64,000 bases of DNA from Methylotenera oryzisoli. GTDB taxonomy: Bacteria; Pseudomonadota; Gammaproteobacteria; Burkholderiales; Methylophilaceae. Shown piece by piece: positions 8,361-16,581 of the stretch. Both the position numbers and the translations under genes were made by a program. The notes under the pieces were generated by a model. The model was not told where the DNA came from, did not search any database, and saw only the letters and a list, made by a program, of their open reading frames with translations. Each line of letters starts with the position of its first letter. The first letter of the stretch is position 1. The DNA lies in assembly GCA_945881735.1 (NCBI GenBank), contig CAMCVF010000004.1:62001-126000 (forward strand), written 5' to 3'.

Positions 8361-8915
8361 TTATTTGGCAGACTTTTCGATTTCTCTATCTAGCCGTTGG
8401 GCGCCATTAAAGCGGCTTGCCCAATAACCATTATTCATACTTTCTACACGCACTGCTTCGCCAGAGCTGGGGGCATGAATAAATTTGTTATCACCCATAT
8501 AAATACCCACATGCGAAAACGCCGATTTCATGGTGTCAAAAAACACCAGATCACCGGGTTGAAGTTCTTGTTTTTTGACGGTTTTACCAATTTGCGCAAT
8601 AGCACGCGCGGTGGGTGGTAAGGTTAGGTTGGTTGCTTGACTAAACACGTAACGCACAAAGCCGCTGCAATCAAAACCTGTTTCTGGGCTTTTCCCGCCG
8701 TATTTATATTTAATACCAGTTAGGCTGAGTGCGTTAATGAGCACTTCTTGCGCCCGCGTCTGCCAGTTTGTGTTTTCGATTTGATTGCCAGCCGTTTCGT
8801 TCTCACCAATGTTATGCATCGCAACACCAGCGGCATTTTCTAAAAACGATTCTGCAGCAGCAGTGTTTAAACAGATGCTTAGAAAAACCATTAAGGATGA
8901 TATTAAAAACTTCAT
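8361..8915 (-). CDS. NlpC/P60 family cell-wall hydrolase (C40 peptidase)
   Basis: A secreted cysteine peptidase that cleaves peptidoglycan stem peptides. It has a signal peptide (1-21, ending NTAAA), a short linker and an NlpC/P60 domain from about residue 53. The catalytic triad is visible: Cys83 in FDCSGFV, His in FSHVGIYMG and His in KFIHAPSSG. No SH3 or LysM module is attached. At 184 residues it has the size of the simple Spr/NlpC group. It converges with the ferritin-like gene. Confidence 0.92.
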   Translation of the reverse strand: MKFLISSLMVFLSICLNTAAAESFLENAAGVAMHNIGENETAGNQIENTNWQTRAQEVLINALSLTGIKYKYGGKSPETGFDCSGFVRYVFSQATNLTLPPTARAIAQIGKTVKKQELQPGDLVFFDTMKSAFSHVGIYMGDNKFIHAPSSGEAVRVESMNNGYWASRFNGAQRLDREIEKSAK

Positions 8916-9035
8916 GCAGTATTTTTTAGGTTGTTAAATCTCTTTTTTAAAAACTAAAGCCTACTTTAAATTCGCAAAATTATCTATAAATCATGCTTTT
9001 TACACTAAAATAGGCTTGTTAGATTCAAGTACTTA

Positions 9036-9332
9036 CTAAGCCATGGCGTCTTTAATCAAGCCAACAATAGGCAGTAAAATACCTATACCTATACCTACAC
9101 CTACACCTACACCTACACCTACACCTACACCTGCCACTTCCGCGATGATCGATATCTGCTACAACTGTTGCAGCACCCACACCAAACATGGCCAGCAACT
9201 GGGCATTTAAACCACTACTTAAATAACCGACAAGTGAGCTACCTTAAGATACCTAAGCTGAGATTTTTATGTAAACCGCCTGCAATGTTGTCGCCTACCA
9301 CTAATTTGTTGAATTACAAAACCTAAATTCAT
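9036..9332 (-). pseudogene. frameshifted small glycine-rich protein gene
   Basis: Read on the minus strand, a coding-like sequence runs from an ATG at 9332 (MNLGFVIQQIS) through three reading-frame changes to a TAG at 9036. The pieces are GDNIAGGLHKNLSLG, SSLVGYLSSGLNAQLLAMFG plus VGAATVVAD, and finally IIAEVAGVGV.. ending LLPIVGLIKDAMA. Each step shifts by one base, consistent with small indels. The last piece contains a hexamer repeat encoding alternating Gly-Val/Gly-Ile. I do not recognise the family. It is either a pseudogene or a target of assembly error. Confidence 0.5.
9081..9134. repeat. hexanucleotide tandem repeat (acctac/acctat)n
   Basis: Two acctat units are followed by six acctac units and a partial acctgc. 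On the minus strand this encodes a Gly-Val/Gly-Ile dipeptide run inside the remnant at 9036-9332. Changes in copy number would keep the frame (6 bases per unit). Confidence 0.9.
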
Positions 9333-9405
9333 ACATCATACTTAGAAATAGAACAGAAATGAAATTTGCATTCCTAGCAGGCTATAGGGTTTATGACAAG
9401 CGTTC

Positions 9406-9440
9406 AAAAAAAATGCCATATTCTGTAAAGAATATGGCAT
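9406..9440 (-). terminator. rho-independent terminator of the PEP-CTERM gene
   Basis: On the minus strand, atgccatattct pairs with agaatatggcat around a short loop and is followed by eight Ts. It lies 82 bases after the stop of the PEP-CTERM gene. The spacer from 8916 to 9522 otherwise holds only the remnant and the repeat described above. Confidence 0.88.
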
Positions 9441-9522
9441 CAATTCAAGGATTTATTATTCACTAATAGATTAAATAATAATCAATGGTTTATATAATTG
9501 ACTTGAAAGTAAATTTCCTTAA

Positions 9523-10419
9523 CTATACTTTTTTACTTTTGCGACGTGATGCGGCGCCAATAAAACCTAAACCTGCAACAAGCATGGCGTAGGTTTCTGG
9601 CTCGGGAATTGGTGCCAGAGTGGTAGCGCCGATCAGTTCCCTGTTGCCAACAACATTTGTGATACTGGGCGTGGTAGTGAAGTTATAGTTACCGGTTGTA
9701 GCCTCAAGCTGAAAACTATTCACCGATACGTTGTTTTGGGCAAAAACGACTGCATAGAACGTCTGTTCAACGCCTGCGAGCAAGTTGTAGGTAGACGTGT
9801 TGAATGAAACGCTGTAAGCATCATAGCTCGTAGTTGCAAGATCGGTCTCAGTGGTCGACGGTAGGATTGATACATCTGCAAGTTCGTCACCGAAGTAGAA
9901 CGAAGCAAGTTGCGGGACGGTTGCGCCAAATATAGTTTGAGTGAAACTAAAATCTCCAAATGCTGACAATTCAAACGACAGGGTAGTATCGATAGACGAC
10001 AGGACGCTACCGGACAGCGTTATGTATTTATCGCCGGACTTGTTGCCCCCAGTTGACGTCACGCCTAAACCAAGGGTGTCGTAATTGTAAGTGTTTACGT
10101 CAAATGTCGTTGTAGTCGTAGGAGTCCGGTAGTTGTACTGCAATCCAGACGTAGTCTCTGTTGGAGCGGTAAATACTTCACTGCTCAGAGCATTAGTGAT
10201 CGTAGTGTTGATATTGAGCGGTTGGCTACTAACGGCGTTCTTTACAATTAATGGATCTGATGTCGTAACTGTTCCCGTTCCCAAATTGACAGCGTTTGAT
10301 TGAACACCAGAAACAGATAATATGGGTGTATCAGGAATAGCATTAGCAATGCCTGCAAATAATGATAATGCGGCAGCAACCACAACACCATTTTTATTTT
10401 GTAACTTAAAACCGTTCAT
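9523..10419 (-). CDS. PEP-CTERM sorting domain protein
   Basis: A 298-residue exported protein with a canonical PEP-CTERM tag. The signal peptide covers residues 1-28 (ending GIANA). The body is rich in Thr, Ser, Asn and Val, has no cysteine and looks like an extended beta structure. The tag begins PIPEPETYAMLVAG, followed by a hydrophobic helix and the basic end RRKSKK. GGAGA lies 6 bases before the ATG at 10419, which rules out an upstream TTG start. The tag is known to be cut by an exosortase; function otherwise unknown. Codons are typical of the window. Confidence 0.88.
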   Translation of the reverse strand: MNGFKLQNKNGVVVAAALSLFAGIANAIPDTPILSVSGVQSNAVNLGTGTVTTSDPLIVKNAVSSQPLNINTTITNALSSEVFTAPTETTSGLQYNYRTPTTTTTFDVNTYNYDTLGLGVTSTGGNKSGDKYITLSGSVLSSIDTTLSFELSAFGDFSFTQTIFGATVPQLASFYFGDELADVSILPSTTETDLATTSYDAYSVSFNTSTYNLLAGVEQTFYAVVFAQNNVSVNSFQLEATTGNYNFTTTPSITNVVGNRELIGATTLAPIPEPETYAMLVAGLGFIGAASRRKSKKV

Positions 10420-10908
10420 TCTGATTCTCCAAAGTAAATAAAATTTTACCAAACTTAATTTGTTAAATTGGTAAAAAAATCATTTAAAATTTAAACTTCT
10501 TAAGAAAATAAATATTAAAAAATAAATATTTAAATTTTTAATGCAGTGATTCTAAGGTGCGAGTTTGGGTTTAAATGATCGTAACAACTAAACATACCTA
10601 AAACTTCAATTAGATAAATCATATGTACTTTTCATGACATAGTAATTTATTGCTCTATAAATTTTTATAGTCTTAAAGGACTAGTATTTAGTGCTTTTTA
10701 TGACAACACTCTCATTTAAAAATTAAAAAACTAAATTTGCCATGCCATGGGTTTAAAATGTGAGTTTGCGTATAAAATTATCCCAACATTTAATCAATCC
10801 TAAAACATACTTCAGTAATTTTAACACTATATTTTGTCTGCATTACATGATGATTAACCCTTTTATAGATTTATCTAGTCCATTAGGGCTACGAAGTAAT
10901 GCTTTTTA
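10420..10908. other. AT-rich non-coding spacer with a diverged direct repeat
   Basis: This spacer lies between two divergently read genes and holds no ORF of note. It contains two related segments about 200 bases apart, 10557-10604 and 10758-10806, sharing the cores gagtttg.gt, atc..aaca and cctaaaac (about three quarters identical by eye). It should also contain the promoters of the PEP-CTERM gene and dinG, but I see no strong consensus match. Confidence 0.45.
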
Positions 10909-12837
10909 ATGTCGTTACTGGCTGACTTTTTTTCATCTAATGGTCAGTTAGCAAAGTCCATTGCCGGCTTTAGTGAGCGTCGACAGCAGCTAGAAATGGC
11001 TTTAGCGATTGAAGCGGCCATAAAAGATAACAAGCAATTGGTTGCAGAGGCTGGCACAGGCACGGGTAAAACATTTGCTTACCTGGTGCCTGCCCTGCTA
11101 TCGGGCGGCAAGGTGATTATCTCCACTGGCACCAAAACCCTGCAAGACCAGCTATTTAACCGTGATTTGCCAAATGTGCGGGATGCCCTAAAAGTGCCTG
11201 TAACGGTTGCTATGCTAAAAGGCCGCTCAAATTATGTGTGCCACTATCATTTAGAGGCCGCCACGCAAAGTGGCCGCTTCGCCAGCCGCGAAGACGCTAA
11301 ATATGTGCACTTAATCAAAAACTTTGTTGAAAACAGCAAAACGGGCGATAAAGCCGAATTGGTTGATGTGCCCGAAAACGCTACGATTTGGCTTAATGTG
11401 ACCAGCACGCGTGACAACTGTTTAGGCCAAGATTGCAATTTCTATAAAGAATGCTTTGTGATGGAAGCGCGCAAAAAAGCCCTGGCGGCGGATGTGGTGG
11501 TGGTAAATCATCATTTGTTTTTTGCTGATGTGATGCTGCGCGATGAAGGCGTGGCTGAGCTGCTACCTAGTGCCAATACCGTTATATTTGATGAGGCGCA
11601 TCAGTTGCCAGAAGTGGCGGGTTTATTTTTTGGTGAAGATATTTCGACTAGCCAATTAATTGAGCTTTGCCGCGATAGCGCCACGGCGCATTTAACGCTG
11701 GCGAAAGATTGTGTAGCGCTGGGTGAAAGCATTCCTAAGCTTGAAAAAGCCTGCAAAGATTTTAGGTTGGTGTTTCAGTTTGAAGGCTCGCGCATGCCAG
11801 TTCAAAAAGCCTTAGCGCTCAAGAGTTTTGAGTCGGCTTTTGGCGATATGCAGGCCATGCTAATAGATTTGAATAAAGTATTAGAAAGCCAAGCCGCGCG
11901 GGACCCTATGCTGGAAAAGTGTTGGCAGCGTGGTGAGGCGTTAAGTGCGCAATTAGGCAATTGGATTAAAGCCGAAAATGTCAACTTAGTGCGCTGGGTA
12001 GAGGTGTTTACACAATCGGTGCAATTGCACGCCACGCCACTCAGCGTGGCAGATGGGTTTAGCAAACAATTAAACGCTCAGCCGCGCGCTTGGATTTTCA
12101 CATCGGCAACGCTTGCGGTGAAGAGTGATTTTAGTCATTACATAACACAAATGGGTTTGCATGCTGCTGAAACAGGATTTTGGGAAAGCCCGTTTGATTA
12201 TGGCAATCAAGCCCTGTTATATGCCCCGCCCAATATGCCAGATCCCAATAATAGCGCGTACGCTGCCGCTGTAGCCGCAGTCAGTTTGCCTGTTATTCAA
12301 GCCAGCAAAGGCCGCGCGTTTGTATTGTGCACATCGCTAAAAGCCATGCGCGAAGTACATGCCTTACTAAAAGATGCCTTTGCAAGTGTAGGCATGGAAT
12401 ATCCTTTGTTAATGCAAGGCGAAAGTACTCGCACCGAATTATTAGACCGATTTCGCACGCAGGGTAACGCCGTATTAGTCGGCAGCCATAGCTTTTGGGA
12501 GGGTGTAGATGTGCGCGGCGAGGCACTTTCCGTCGTCATCATCGATAAATTGCCGTTTGCCCCACCAGATGACCCCGTGCTTTCTGCACGCATTGATAAA
12601 ATGAATCAAGAAGGCAAAAATGCCTTTATGGAATACCAATTACCCTATTCTGTAATTACCTTAAAACAAGGCGCTGGTCGATTGATTCGTGATGAAACAG
12701 ATAGGGGGGTGCTGGTAATTTGTGACCCACGCTTAATTACTAAACCTTATGGCAAAAACATTTGGCAAAGCTTGCCGCCGTTTACGCGCACTAAGGAATT
12801 GGTGGATGTTGAGGCGTTTTTTGCCAGCGCGTTATAA
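10909..12837 (+). CDS. dinG: ATP-dependent helicase, DinG/YoaA family (XPD-like, Fe-S)
   Basis: A superfamily 2 DNA helicase of the XPD type that unwinds 5'-3' and deals with blocked forks, R-loops or damage. Visible parts are Walker A AEAGTGTGKT (residues 46-55), four Fe-S cysteines (near 111, 170, 175 and 181: NYVCHY, DNCLGQDC, KECF), the DEAH box (near 227) and C-terminal motifs SHSFWEGVDVRGE and QGAGRLIRDETDRG. Its 642 residues fit the shorter YoaA subgroup better than E. coli DinG. First of a long plus-strand run; arfB starts 6 bases after it. Confidence 0.92.
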   Translation: MSLLADFFSSNGQLAKSIAGFSERRQQLEMALAIEAAIKDNKQLVAEAGTGTGKTFAYLVPALLSGGKVIISTGTKTLQDQLFNRDLPNVRDALKVPVTVAMLKGRSNYVCHYHLEAATQSGRFASREDAKYVHLIKNFVENSKTGDKAELVDVPENATIWLNVTSTRDNCLGQDCNFYKECFVMEARKKALAADVVVVNHHLFFADVMLRDEGVAELLPSANTVIFDEAHQLPEVAGLFFGEDISTSQLIELCRDSATAHLTLAKDCVALGESIPKLEKACKDFRLVFQFEGSRMPVQKALALKSFESAFGDMQAMLIDLNKVLESQAARDPMLEKCWQRGEALSAQLGNWIKAENVNLVRWVEVFTQSVQLHATPLSVADGFSKQLNAQPRAWIFTSATLAVKSDFSHYITQMGLHAAETGFWESPFDYGNQALLYAPPNMPDPNNSAYAAAVAAVSLPVIQASKGRAFVLCTSLKAMREVHALLKDAFASVGMEYPLLMQGESTRTELLDRFRTQGNAVLVGSHSFWEGVDVRGEALSVVIIDKLPFAPPDDPVLSARIDKMNQEGKNAFMEYQLPYSVITLKQGAGRLIRDETDRGVLVICDPRLITKPYGKNIWQSLPPFTRTKELVDVEAFFASAL

Positions 12838-12843
12838 ATAGAT

Positions 12844-13242
12844 ATGATTGAGATAGCAGAGTCTGAATATGAATTAACGGCTATCCGCGCCCAAGGCGCA
12901 GGTGGGCAGAATGTGAATAAGGTTTCTAGCGCGGTTCATCTGCGATTTGATATTGTAGGCAGCAATTTGAGTGATTGGCTGAAACAAAAGTTACTTCATA
13001 GCAAAGATAATCGCATTACCGATGAGGGTGTGCTGATATTAAAAGCACAGCAATACCGTACGCAAGAGGCTAATAAAAAAGATGCCATCAAGCGTCTGTA
13101 TAAAATTGTGAATGAGGCCAACCAAGTTAAACCAACGCGCTACGCCACCCGGCCTAGCTATGGTTCTAAGCAGCGCCGATTAGAAAGTAAAAGTCAGCGT
13201 GGGCAAGTGAAGCAATTGCGCGGTAAAATAGCCGCTGATTAA
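12844..13242 (+). CDS. arfB: alternative ribosome-rescue factor ArfB (peptidyl-tRNA hydrolase)
   Basis: Releases nascent chains from ribosomes stalled on mRNAs lacking a stop codon. The catalytic GGQ motif is present in AQGAGGQNVNKVSSAVHLRF (GGQ at about 20-22), and the basic C-terminal tail (RRLESKSQRGQVKQLRGK) that enters the empty mRNA channel is intact. At 132 residues it is close to E. coli YaeJ in size. Too short for a class I release factor, which would also have codon-reading domains. It lies between dinG and tsaB with short gaps, probably one transcript. Confidence 0.92.
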   Translation: MIEIAESEYELTAIRAQGAGGQNVNKVSSAVHLRFDIVGSNLSDWLKQKLLHSKDNRITDEGVLILKAQQYRTQEANKKDAIKRLYKIVNEANQVKPTRYATRPSYGSKQRRLESKSQRGQVKQLRGKIAAD

Positions 13243-13256
13243 TCATTTAACACGGC

Positions 13257-13958
13257 ATGAATTTACTGGCGCTGGACACCTCTACCGAATATTTATCGCT
13301 GGCATTAAAGCTTGGCGACAACATATTTACGCATTATCAAGCCGCTGGCTCAGCATCGTCGCAATTGGTATTACCGCAAATTCAGATTTTGTTGGATAGC
13401 GCCAATATTAAGCTCGGCGACTTAGATGGTATTGCTTTTGGCGCAGGGCCAGGTGCCTTTACGGGGGTGCGAATTGCAAGCGGCGTGGCGCAAGGGCTGG
13501 GTTATGGTGCGAATTTACCAGTTGTTGGCATCAATACTTTAACCGCAGTAGCTGAAGAAAGTGGCCAAGACAAAGTGGTTGTTTGTTTGGATGCGCGCAT
13601 GGGTGAGATTTACCATGCCGCTTTAATCAAAGAAAACGGCGTTTGGCTTGAAATATCGGAAACCAAAGTATGCAAACCACAAGTGTCGCCTGTGTTAGAA
13701 AGTAAGGATTGGGTTGGCGCAGGAGGTGGTTGGGCGGCGTATAAAGAAGTATTAATGCAAATTTATTCCAATCATTTAAGCCAATCGGTAAACAATGTTT
13801 TGCCAGATATAACACCGACTGCTGAAGCGATTTTGCGTTTAGCGCAGCCCGTTTTTGAAGCGGGGCAGGCTAAGCCCGCAATGCATGCTATGCCTATTTA
13901 TATACGTAATCGCGTGGCATTAACCACCTTAGAGCGCGAACAAGGCTTGCGATTATGA
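13257..13958 (+). CDS. tsaB: tRNA threonylcarbamoyladenosine synthesis protein TsaB
   Basis: A partner of TsaD in making t6A37 in tRNAs that read ANN codons. The ASKHA-type N-terminus LLALDTSTEYLSLAL and the segments GPGAFTGVRIASGVAQGL and VCLDARMGEIYHA are typical. At 233 residues it is full length. Its last bases overlap the rimI start (ATGA), a conserved tsaB-rimI arrangement in proteobacteria. TsaD, TsaC and TsaE are not in this window. Confidence 0.94.
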   Translation: MNLLALDTSTEYLSLALKLGDNIFTHYQAAGSASSQLVLPQIQILLDSANIKLGDLDGIAFGAGPGAFTGVRIASGVAQGLGYGANLPVVGINTLTAVAEESGQDKVVVCLDARMGEIYHAALIKENGVWLEISETKVCKPQVSPVLESKDWVGAGGGWAAYKEVLMQIYSNHLSQSVNNVLPDITPTAEAILRLAQPVFEAGQAKPAMHAMPIYIRNRVALTTLEREQGLRL

Positions 13959-14416
13959 GCTCCGTATTAAAGCAGGCGTATCAATTACGGCCTATGCAAA
14001 TGGCTGATTTAGATGCCGTGATGGCGATTGAGCCAACGATTTACTCACATCCCTGGACGCGCGGCAATTTTAGCGATTCTCTGAATTCGGGCTACAGTGC
14101 TTGGGTGCTAGAAGCGAATCAAACAATCATTGGGTATGCTTTATTGATGATGATATTAGATGAAGCTCATCTGCTCAATTTAAGTGTGGCGAAAGACCAG
14201 CAAAAACAAGGTTTAGGCCGATATCTACTGGAACATATGCTGCAAATTGCTAAAAATCACAAAGCGGCCAATATGTTTTTAGAGGTGCGACCTAGTAATA
14301 TTTCGGCTATCGCTTTGTACGAAAGTATGGGTTTTTGCGAAATGGCAGTGCGCCGCGGTTATTATCCCGCACCTAATGGCCGAGAAGATGCGTTATTGAT
14401 GGGGTTGGCGCTTTGA
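13955..14416 (+). CDS. rimI: ribosomal protein S18 alanine N-acetyltransferase RimI
   Basis: A GNAT acetyltransferase that modifies the N-terminal Ala of ribosomal protein S18. The acetyl-CoA loop is visible in VAKDQQKQGLGRYLLEHML (R/Q-x-x-G-x-G/A type), followed by FLEVRPSNISAIALYESMGF, a RimI signature, and RRGYYPAPNGREDALLM. It overlaps tsaB by four bases and its stop (TGA) lies just before the start of the next gene, so the three genes are probably translated as a coupled set. Confidence 0.93.
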   Translation: MSSVLKQAYQLRPMQMADLDAVMAIEPTIYSHPWTRGNFSDSLNSGYSAWVLEANQTIIGYALLMMILDEAHLLNLSVAKDQQKQGLGRYLLEHMLQIAKNHKAANMFLEVRPSNISAIALYESMGFCEMAVRRGYYPAPNGREDALLMGLAL

Positions 14417-14418
14417 CT

Positions 14419-15012
14419 ATGTTGCGTGAAAACGCTTATAAAATGACACGTGAAGACGTGTTGCGTGAATTAGAGCTGCTACCAGTTTGGACACTACGCG
14501 CGCCGTTACCACAAAAATCAATTATTGAACCAACGCCGTTAAACGTTGAAACAGCACAGACTGTTTTGGGTGTGCCAGCCAGGCCAAATATTATTGAAAA
14601 AGACATAATTGAAACGCCTCAGGCCGTCTCTAATCCAGCAATAATCATCACATCAAGCGATAAAAAATGGACATTTGTCTTGCCAAATGAGCTAACTGGG
14701 CAAGCGGCTGATTTGTTTAATAATATTTTACGCGCGCTTAGCATCAACAAAACGCAACCTAGTCAAGCCCAAGATTTAATGCAAGATATTGCTGGTTTAA
14801 ATGTTGGTGTAGTTGTAGCAGTAGGCGAAAAAATAGCGCAGCAACTGCTCGCTAGCACTCAACCGTTGGAAATTTTACGCGGTAAAATGCATGATACGAA
14901 TGGCTTGCAAGTAGTGGCAACTTACCATCCAGATGATTTATTGCTGCATTTACCTAATAAAGCTAAAACGTGGGATGATTTGTGCATGGCAATAGATGCA
15001 ATAAGCCGCTAA
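14419..15012 (+). CDS. degenerate uracil-DNA glycosylase-like protein
   Basis: A 197-residue soluble protein. Its C-terminal third matches the end of family 4 uracil-DNA glycosylases: GEKIAQQLL, LRGKMH and ATYHPDDLLLHLPNKAKTWDDL. However, the N-terminal GEAPG-type motif and the cysteines that hold the 4Fe-4S cluster are missing; the only cysteine is near the C-terminus. The usual tsaB-rimI-UDG gene order in betaproteobacteria supports descent from that enzyme. It probably no longer acts as a glycosylase. ATG at 14419 preferred over TTG at 14413. Confidence 0.7.
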   Translation: MLRENAYKMTREDVLRELELLPVWTLRAPLPQKSIIEPTPLNVETAQTVLGVPARPNIIEKDIIETPQAVSNPAIIITSSDKKWTFVLPNELTGQAADLFNNILRALSINKTQPSQAQDLMQDIAGLNVGVVVAVGEKIAQQLLASTQPLEILRGKMHDTNGLQVVATYHPDDLLLHLPNKAKTWDDLCMAIDAISR

Positions 15013-15082
15013 TCGCAGATACTTGAAAATAAGTGTCTTAAGCCCAATTTTAAATGAGATGATGATTTTTAAGGAGTTTGAA

Positions 15083-15682
15083 ATGCGTACTTTTTGGCAT
15101 AAATTTTTATTACTGGCGTTGGCTTTTAGCTTATCAAGCTGCGGCTACAATGCTTTTCAAAGCTTAGACGAAGAAGCAAAAGCCAGTTGGGCAGAAGTGT
15201 TAAACCAATATCAGCGCCGTGCAGACTTGGTGCCTAATTTGGTTGAAACCGTAAAAGGCTATGCCGCGCATGAGCAAGAGGTACTGACCGATGTGGCGAA
15301 TGCGCGCTCAAAAGTGGGTAGCATGCAAGTCACACCTGAATTGTTAAACGACCCAGAAGCGTTTGCTAAATTTCAGGCCGCGCAAGGTCAGCTAACAGGT
15401 GCTTTATCGCGCTTAATGGTGGTGGCTGAGAATTATCCCAATCTAAAAGCAGACCAAGGCTTTAGGGATTTGCAAGCGCAATTAGAAGGCACAGAAAACC
15501 GCGTAACGGTTGCGCGTAATCGCTATATCAACACCATTAAAGAATACAACGTGGCGGTGCGTAGCTTTCCAAATAATCTAACTGCCATGATGTTTGGCTA
15601 CAAAACTAAACCAAGCTTTACCGTAGAAAACGAAAAAGCGATTGCGCTGACGCCAAAGGTAGATTTTGGCAATAAAGAATAA
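15083..15682 (+). CDS. lemA: LemA family protein, lipoprotein
   Basis: A membrane-attached, mostly helical protein of unknown exact function. The N-terminus MRTFWHKFLLLALAFSLSSC is a lipoprotein signal with Cys20 as the anchor. The LemA core follows (YNAFQSLDEEAKASWAEV, QYQRRADLVPNLVETVKGYAAHE, NRYINTIKEYNVAVRSFPN). AAGGAG lies 8 bases before the ATG at 15083; an upstream ATG at 15023 has no such site and would bury the signal peptide. It begins a lemA-TPM-TPM operon, a set often seen together. Confidence 0.92.
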   Translation: MRTFWHKFLLLALAFSLSSCGYNAFQSLDEEAKASWAEVLNQYQRRADLVPNLVETVKGYAAHEQEVLTDVANARSKVGSMQVTPELLNDPEAFAKFQAAQGQLTGALSRLMVVAENYPNLKADQGFRDLQAQLEGTENRVTVARNRYINTIKEYNVAVRSFPNNLTAMMFGYKTKPSFTVENEKAIALTPKVDFGNKE

Positions 15683-15702
15683 TTTAAGATATTTGCTTAA
15701 AC

Positions 15703-16560
15703 GTGTTTTTTAAATTAAAAGCGAGCTTGTATGCGTTAGGTGTGATGTTTTTATTGGCATCCAACATGGCGCATGCAGAGCTTGTTGCCATCCCGGAGCT
15801 TAAGTCACGCGTCACCGACCTAACCCAAACCCTATCATCCGATCAGCAAGCACAGTTGGATACAAAATTAGCCGCCTTTGAGCAACAAAAAGGCAGCCAA
15901 ATAGCGATTCTTATATTGCCCACCACGCAACCTGAAGATATCGCTCAGTATTCTATCCGTGTGGTAGAAAAATGGAAAATCGGGCGCGAAAAAGTTGACG
16001 ATGGTATTTTAGTTTTAGTAGCCAAAGAAGACCGAAAAGTACGCATAGAAGTGGGCTACGGTTTAGAAGGTGCCATTCCCGATTTAACTGCTAAGCGCGT
16101 TATTAATGAATTTATTTCGCCTCAATTTAAGCAGGGTAATTTTTATGGCGGCCTAGATGCGGGTATAGATAAGCTGATGGGATTGATTAGCGGTGAGGCT
16201 TTGCCCGAAACCAAAGCCAATTCTACTGGTGGTAATGCTATCGAAAGTTTATTGCCTATTTTATTGTTTGGCGGGCTAATTTCAGGCTTAGTTTTGCGCG
16301 GTATTTTAGGTAATTTTGCAGGCAGTGCGGTCAATGGCGGCTTAATTGGTGCTGCCGTTTGGTTGTTGGGGTTGGCATTGGGTGCGGCTGTTATTTTTGC
16401 GATTGTGGCCTTCTTTTTTACCATGATGATGGGCGGCCGTGTCATGGGTGTTTATGGCGGCGGCGTTCCTATGGGTGGTGGTTGGGGCGGTGGTGGATCG
16501 AGTAGCTGGAGCGGCGGCGGCGGTGGGTTTGGCGGCGGCGGCGCTTCGGGCGATTGGTAA
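15703..16560 (+). CDS. TPM domain protein (YgcG family)
   Basis: An exported protein with a signal peptide (residues 1-25, ending NMAHA), a periplasmic TPM domain (about 30-160: LSSDQQAQLDTKLAAFEQQKGSQIAILILP.., VGYGLEGAIPD) and two membrane segments (about 185-203 and 215-250), ending in a Gly/Ser-rich tail (GGGFGGGGASGDW). TPM domains are linked to photosystem or membrane-protein maintenance in other systems; bacterial function is unclear. The start is GTG at 15703; a later ATG would destroy the signal. Second gene of the lemA set. Confidence 0.88.
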   Translation: MFFKLKASLYALGVMFLLASNMAHAELVAIPELKSRVTDLTQTLSSDQQAQLDTKLAAFEQQKGSQIAILILPTTQPEDIAQYSIRVVEKWKIGREKVDDGILVLVAKEDRKVRIEVGYGLEGAIPDLTAKRVINEFISPQFKQGNFYGGLDAGIDKLMGLISGEALPETKANSTGGNAIESLLPILLFGGLISGLVLRGILGNFAGSAVNGGLIGAAVWLLGLALGAAVIFAIVAFFFTMMMGGRVMGVYGGGVPMGGGWGGGGSSSWSGGGGGFGGGGASGDW

Positions 16561-16581
16561 AATATTGAATCGATATATATT

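Noticed and set aside
9081-9134. Short regular repeat that might suggest a CRISPR array
   Set aside because: The units are six bases, directly adjacent and without spacers; it is a microsatellite.
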